DNA of 64,000 nucleotides from positions 124,001 to 188,000 of the forward strand of contig JADJQF010000016.1 of the NCBI GenBank assembly GCA_016712885.1, written 5' to 3'. Made by a program: the position numbers and the translations under genes. Below, piece after piece: positions 60,930 through 64,000 of the stretch. Source of the stretch: Candidatus Flexicrinis proximus. GTDB lineage: Bacteria; Chloroflexota; Anaerolineae; Aggregatilineales; Phototrophicaceae. The notes under the pieces are model-generated. The model made no database searches, was not told where the DNA came from, and saw only the letters and a program-made list of their open reading frames with translations. The first letter of the stretch is position 1. Each line of letters begins with the position of its first letter.

Positions 60930-62390
60930 CTACCGGTTGAAAATCGCCCGCCCGCCGACCAGTGCCAGCGCCACGGCATACAGTCCAAACAGCGGCACCA
61001 GCGACGGCGCGGACCGCGCCGCCATCAGCGTGACGCCCAGCGCATACACCGCCAACGCCAGCTCGACATAGGCGTGCGCCGAGGCCGGGATGCTGTAGGC
61101 CACTGCCGCCCGTTCCGCCACCGCAATCCCGCCCGCGCCGCTGGCAAACTTGGGCGTGCGCACGAATTCGAGTTCGCGGTGTTCGCGCCAGCTCTGAACC
61201 GCCCGCCACAGCGCGCGTGTGTTGTTCCACATCATGCCGGTGCCCAGCACCATCACAAACGGGTAGTACATCAGCCGGCGCGGCCAGTTCCCACCCAGCA
61301 TGATCTGGCTCATGACCGTCATCCCCGGCACGATCACCGACAATGCCGCCAGCGGGCCAAGCGGCAGGCCGCTGTAGGCTTTGGTCGCCATCATCAGCGG
61401 CGCCAGCGCCATCATCAGCAGCATTACGGGATGCGGTGTGTATTGCATCAGGTGCAGGGACGCCATCAGCTTCTGGTGCAGCGACAGCTTCGACGACCAC
61501 ACGCGCCCCGACAGCTTGAACAGCGTTTGATTGCTTCCGGTGGCCCAGCGCATCTGCTGCGCCTTGTACGTCGCGGTCTGCATCGGGATTTCCCCCGGGA
61601 CGACCACTTCGGGCAGGTAATGCATGCGCCATCCGCGCATCTGCGCGCGGTAGCTCAGGTCAAAATCCTCCGTCAGCGTATCTGAGGTCCAGCCGCCGGC
61701 GTCCGCAATAGCCGCCGTGCGCCAGACACCACCGGTACCGTTGAAGGTCATCAGCAGTCCGCAGCGTGCGCGCGCAGTCTGTTCCATCAGGTAATAGGCG
61801 TCGAACGACAGCGCCTGCGCGCGTGTCAGCCAGTTCTCGCCGGCGTTCAGGTGTCCCCAGCGCGTCTGGACGAAGGCCGCCTTCGGGTCTGCAGTCAGAT
61901 GCGGCAGCGTCCGGCGCAGGAAGTCGCTCGGCGGCACGAAATCCGCGTCGAAGATCGCCACATATTCGGCGTCCGGCAGCAGCGTAAGCCCGTAGGCCAT
62001 CGCGCCGGCCTTGTACCCGCTGCGTCGTCCGCGCCTGACATGGCGCATGTCGACCCCATTCGCCCGGTACTTTGCCACCAGCGCGGCCACCACGCCGACC
62101 GTATCGTCGGTCGAGTCGTCCAGGATCTGGATCGTCAGCTTTTCGCGCGGGTAATCCAGCGCGACGACGGCTTCCAGCAGCCGCCGGATGACGAGTTTTT
62201 CGTTGTAGATCGGCAGTTGAACCGCCACGCGCGGCCATTCCTGCGGCGCTTCCGGCGCGGCTGAACGGTGCTTGCCGCGCACCCACAGCGCCATATACCG
62301 CAGGAACAAATAGCCCTGGCCGGCCGTGAACAGCGCCAGATACAGGGCACACGCGACATACAGAACCTTCAAAACGTGAGTCAGACTCAT
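60930..62390 (-). CDS. Family 2 glycosyltransferase, membrane bound
   Basis: The 486-residue processive type: VAVQLPIYNEKLVIRRLLEA, ILDDSTDDTVGV, the donor-site FDADFVPPSDFL, the catalytic TEDFDLSYRA and the QQMRWATGSNQ motif, plus TM helices at both ends. This is the cellulose synthase/glucomannan-synthase-like group (CslA/BcsA type). The N-terminal start MSLTHVLKVLY overlaps the upstream gene stop by 4 nt. The polymer is unknown. Confidence 0.9.
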   Translation of the reverse strand: MSLTHVLKVLYVACALYLALFTAGQGYLFLRYMALWVRGKHRSAAPEAPQEWPRVAVQLPIYNEKLVIRRLLEAVVALDYPREKLTIQILDDSTDDTVGVVAALVAKYRANGVDMRHVRRGRRSGYKAGAMAYGLTLLPDAEYVAIFDADFVPPSDFLRRTLPHLTADPKAAFVQTRWGHLNAGENWLTRAQALSFDAYYLMEQTARARCGLLMTFNGTGGVWRTAAIADAGGWTSDTLTEDFDLSYRAQMRGWRMHYLPEVVVPGEIPMQTATYKAQQMRWATGSNQTLFKLSGRVWSSKLSLHQKLMASLHLMQYTPHPVMLLMMALAPLMMATKAYSGLPLGPLAALSVIVPGMTVMSQIMLGGNWPRRLMYYPFVMVLGTGMMWNNTRALWRAVQSWREHRELEFVRTPKFASGAGGIAVAERAAVAYSIPASAHAYVELALAVYALGVTLMAARSAPSLVPLFGLYAVALALVGGRAIFNR

Positions 62391-63532
62391 GCGGTGATTT
62401 CCCACAGGATGATTTCAGGACGGCAGAACACTCTGGCGCGCGGCGCGCCCAACCCTTCCAGGCCGATGCCGCGCGTGGTATAGACGGTGGTCGTGCCGAG
62501 GTCAACGCGCCCGCGCACAAACCGCCGCCCCAAATGACTGGCGGTCAAAATCGGGATGCCGCCCGGAAGGCACAACTGCCCGCCGTGCGTATGCCCGCAT
62601 AAATACAGGTCAATCCCCGCCTCCGCCGCTTCGGGCGCAAGGTCGGGCGTATGCACCAGCAGCAGCTGTGCGCCGCCGTCTGGCCGGCTTTTCAGTAATT
62701 CGTTGAGGGCATCACGGTCTGTTTTCATGATATGCCATGAGGCCATGCCGCCGATATGCAGGATACCACCGGGCGTGCTGATCGATGCCCACCGTCCCAC
62801 CACCGACTGCGCGCCTTCCGCCTCCGCCAGATACTCCGGCACGTCTTCCGGCAGGTCGATCTCCGCCGACGTGCCGCTCACCGCATACAGCCCCAGCGGC
62901 GCTTTCCACTCCGCGACGATCTGCCGGATCAGCGCGCGCGTCTCGGCGTTCTTCACGTTCGACAGGTTGATGAAGTCGCCGCTGAACACGATCACGTCCG
63001 GCTTCAGTTTCGCCACCAGCCTGTTGAGTGAACGCTCGCGCGGCCCGAAATGTTCCGCATGCAGGTCGCCGAGGTGCAGCAGTTTCAGCGGATGCGCCGA
63101 ATCCCACCCCGCGACAGACTTGCGCTGATGCGTTACTTCGATCCAGAACGGTTCGACCCAGGTGCTGTATACCGTCACTATTGTAATACCGATTAACCAT
63201 GCCAGAGCGAACCAACCTGGTAGCCCCAGCAGGCCAAAAAGCCCGACCGGCACCGCCATCACCCCCATCAGCGCCAGCGCCGGCGCGCGATCCGGCCCGT
63301 GGCTCAGGTCGGCCAGCGGCAGCAGCATCAGGCTCAGCGCGACCGCCTGCACCGCGATAAAGAACGCGATGGCCGCCGTCCAATCCGGCCAGCACAGCCG
63401 CACCAAGAGCGCCGCCGCCGTGAAAATCGCCAGCAGCGCGCTTCCCGGCAGCACCTGGAGCGCATCGGTGAACACCAGGATTTTGTGCGTGAATTCGCCC
63501 ATGCGGGCATCATCTTGATCGTTAGGGGTCAT
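62387..63532 (-). CDS. Membrane-anchored metallophosphoesterase (YkuE-like)
   Basis: The N-terminal 120 residues hold four TM helices (LLAIFTAAALLVRLCW ... FALAWLIGITIVTVYS). Then the calcineurin-type blocks KLLHLGDLHAEHF, VIVFSGDFINLSN, and LYLCGHTHGGQL. It is similar to the YkuE/PgpB-like phosphoesterases with a membrane part. The start is one of two close codons. The gene is coupled to the glycosyltransferase gene (ATGA), so a role in cell-envelope glycan production is possible. Confidence 0.85.
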   Translation of the reverse strand: MTPNDQDDARMGEFTHKILVFTDALQVLPGSALLAIFTAAALLVRLCWPDWTAAIAFFIAVQAVALSLMLLPLADLSHGPDRAPALALMGVMAVPVGLFGLLGLPGWFALAWLIGITIVTVYSTWVEPFWIEVTHQRKSVAGWDSAHPLKLLHLGDLHAEHFGPRERSLNRLVAKLKPDVIVFSGDFINLSNVKNAETRALIRQIVAEWKAPLGLYAVSGTSAEIDLPEDVPEYLAEAEGAQSVVGRWASISTPGGILHIGGMASWHIMKTDRDALNELLKSRPDGGAQLLLVHTPDLAPEAAEAGIDLYLCGHTHGGQLCLPGGIPILTASHLGRRFVRGRVDLGTTTVYTTRGIGLEGLGAPRARVFCRPEIILWEITA

Positions 63533-63639
63533 GAACACGGCTCAATCAGGACATCGGGGGCGAGTCTACGCCCGTCGTCCCCGCCTGTGAAGGGAGAGCG
63601 TGTTGGGAGTCGGTTAGGCGGCGGGTTCGGCTGCACGTC

Positions 63640-63706
63640 ATCTCAGATGAGGGGGCGAGGGGCGCAAGTCCCTCGCGGAGGTGTGGAGGCGCAGCCTCCA
63701 CACCCT
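63640..63706 (+). repeat. Partial multi-hairpin repeat R15
   Basis: Only GATGAGGGGGCGAGGGGCGC / TCCCTCGC and TGTGGAGGCGCAGCCTCCACA remain, followed by ACCCTCAACGCG and the stop codon of the last gene. Confidence 0.8.
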
Positions 63707-63724
63707 CAACGCGCGGTACGGGCC

Positions 63725-64000
63725 CTAAGCCTTCTGCTCAACGGGGATCGATGCCGGCGCCGTCTTGCGCCGGAACAGATCGTTCATCAGGCCATTCCAG
63801 ATCGCGCGCCGCATCACGCCGGGGGTCTGCCAGTGGGCCGGATCGGAGACCCGCGTGAGCAGGCGCATGAAGTCGCGCTGATATTCCCGGCTGCTCAGCA
63901 TCCAGCGCACCAGCGTCTTGATGATGAACGCCGGGGGATCGGTAAACATCTCGTTCTTCACGCGCTTGACGGTCTGCAGCATCATCGGCCGGGTCGCATT
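63725..64000 (-). CDS. C-terminal part of a protein truncated by the window end
   Basis: The frame is open to the window edge. The visible C-terminus (TVKRVKNEMFTDPPAFIIKT, LVRWMLSSREYQRDFMRLLT, WNGLMNDLFRRK) is basic and helical. It might be the end of a flavoprotein or transferase; I do not recognise it. The stop is about 20 nt after repeat R15. Confidence 0.5.
   Translation of the reverse strand, partial: NATRPMMLQTVKRVKNEMFTDPPAFIIKTLVRWMLSSREYQRDFMRLLTRVSDPAHWQTPGVMRRAIWNGLMNDLFRRKTAPASIPVEQKA

Noticed and set aside
60823..61071. 82-codon plus-strand ORF downstream of R14
   Set aside because: It runs into the antisense of the glycosyltransferase gene and has no ribosome site.

Overview
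The window is GC-rich, tightly packed bacterial DNA. The gene content (a SpoVS homologue beside dnaA, a ferredoxin/geranylgeranyl-reductase pair, many toxin-antitoxin cassettes, secreted CARDB-type and PPC-like proteins, and a large family of multi-hairpin intergenic repeats) suggests a member of the Chloroflexota, probably the Anaerolineae and relatives. This placement is an inference from gene types; no rRNA gene is present to confirm it. About 73 coding regions are supported, two with apparent frameshifts and two cut by the window ends. I saw no tRNA, rRNA or CRISPR array.

Layout. 0-5 kb: nucleotidyltransferase and VOC protein, a Cys-rich protein with a palindromic operator, mannonate dehydratase (uxuA), a small HTH protein and an HNH endonuclease. 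5-11.7 kb: AlkD-like glycosylase, a polytopic membrane protein, Dus, SlyD-type FKBP, a MerR-type regulator with a divergent Cys-rich membrane operon, and a class III CoA-transferase. 11.9-14.5 kb: two SLATT-like 2-TM proteins and a frameshifted membrane protein, with two abutting SOS-type boxes between them. 14.7-17.1 kb: dnaA, a long AT-richer spacer that is the best candidate for a replication origin, and spoVS. 17-25.8 kb: metabolic and secreted proteins. 25.9-33 kb: toxin-antitoxin genes (PIN/Phd, HicAB, PemK-like) around an ETF:quinone-type Fe-S oxidoreductase, plus an XRE/membrane-protein module. 33.4-34.5 kb: an HNH protein with an N-terminal motif like that of contractile-injection cargo. 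34.6-38 kb: a GH13-like protein and a FemAB-like transferase accompanied by three very small ORFs. 38.8-39.5 kb: DUF433/DUF5615 pair. 40.5-45.2 kb: three tandem secreted paralogues next to a TetR gene with a clear promoter/operator. 47.9-54.4 kb: an acyl-CoA carboxylase operon (carboxyltransferase, methyltransferase, acyl-CoA ligase, biotin carboxylase, biotin carrier). 54.5-64 kb: MBL-fold protein, ferredoxin plus geranylgeranyl reductase, phosphohexomutase, two PAS-HisKA proteins without ATPase domains, a family 2 glycosyltransferase, a membrane phosphoesterase and a truncated last gene.

The strongest system-level signal is not a gene. It is a repeat family (R1-R15 below) of about 150-200 bp, made of up to five consecutive hairpins. 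It occurs about 15 times in 64 kb, nearly always directly after stop codons. The stem sequences differ between copies while both arms change together, so the folded structure is conserved. Some copies have terminal inverted repeats and look like MITE-type elements.

Other main points are the SLATT genes downstream of tandem SOS-type boxes, the origin-like region without classical DnaA boxes next to a DnaA whose DNA-binding signature is altered, the insertion of a toxin-antitoxin cassette that duplicated 89 bp of the 3' end of its neighbour, the orphan injection-type nuclease, and the tiny ORFs coupled to the GH13-like gene.
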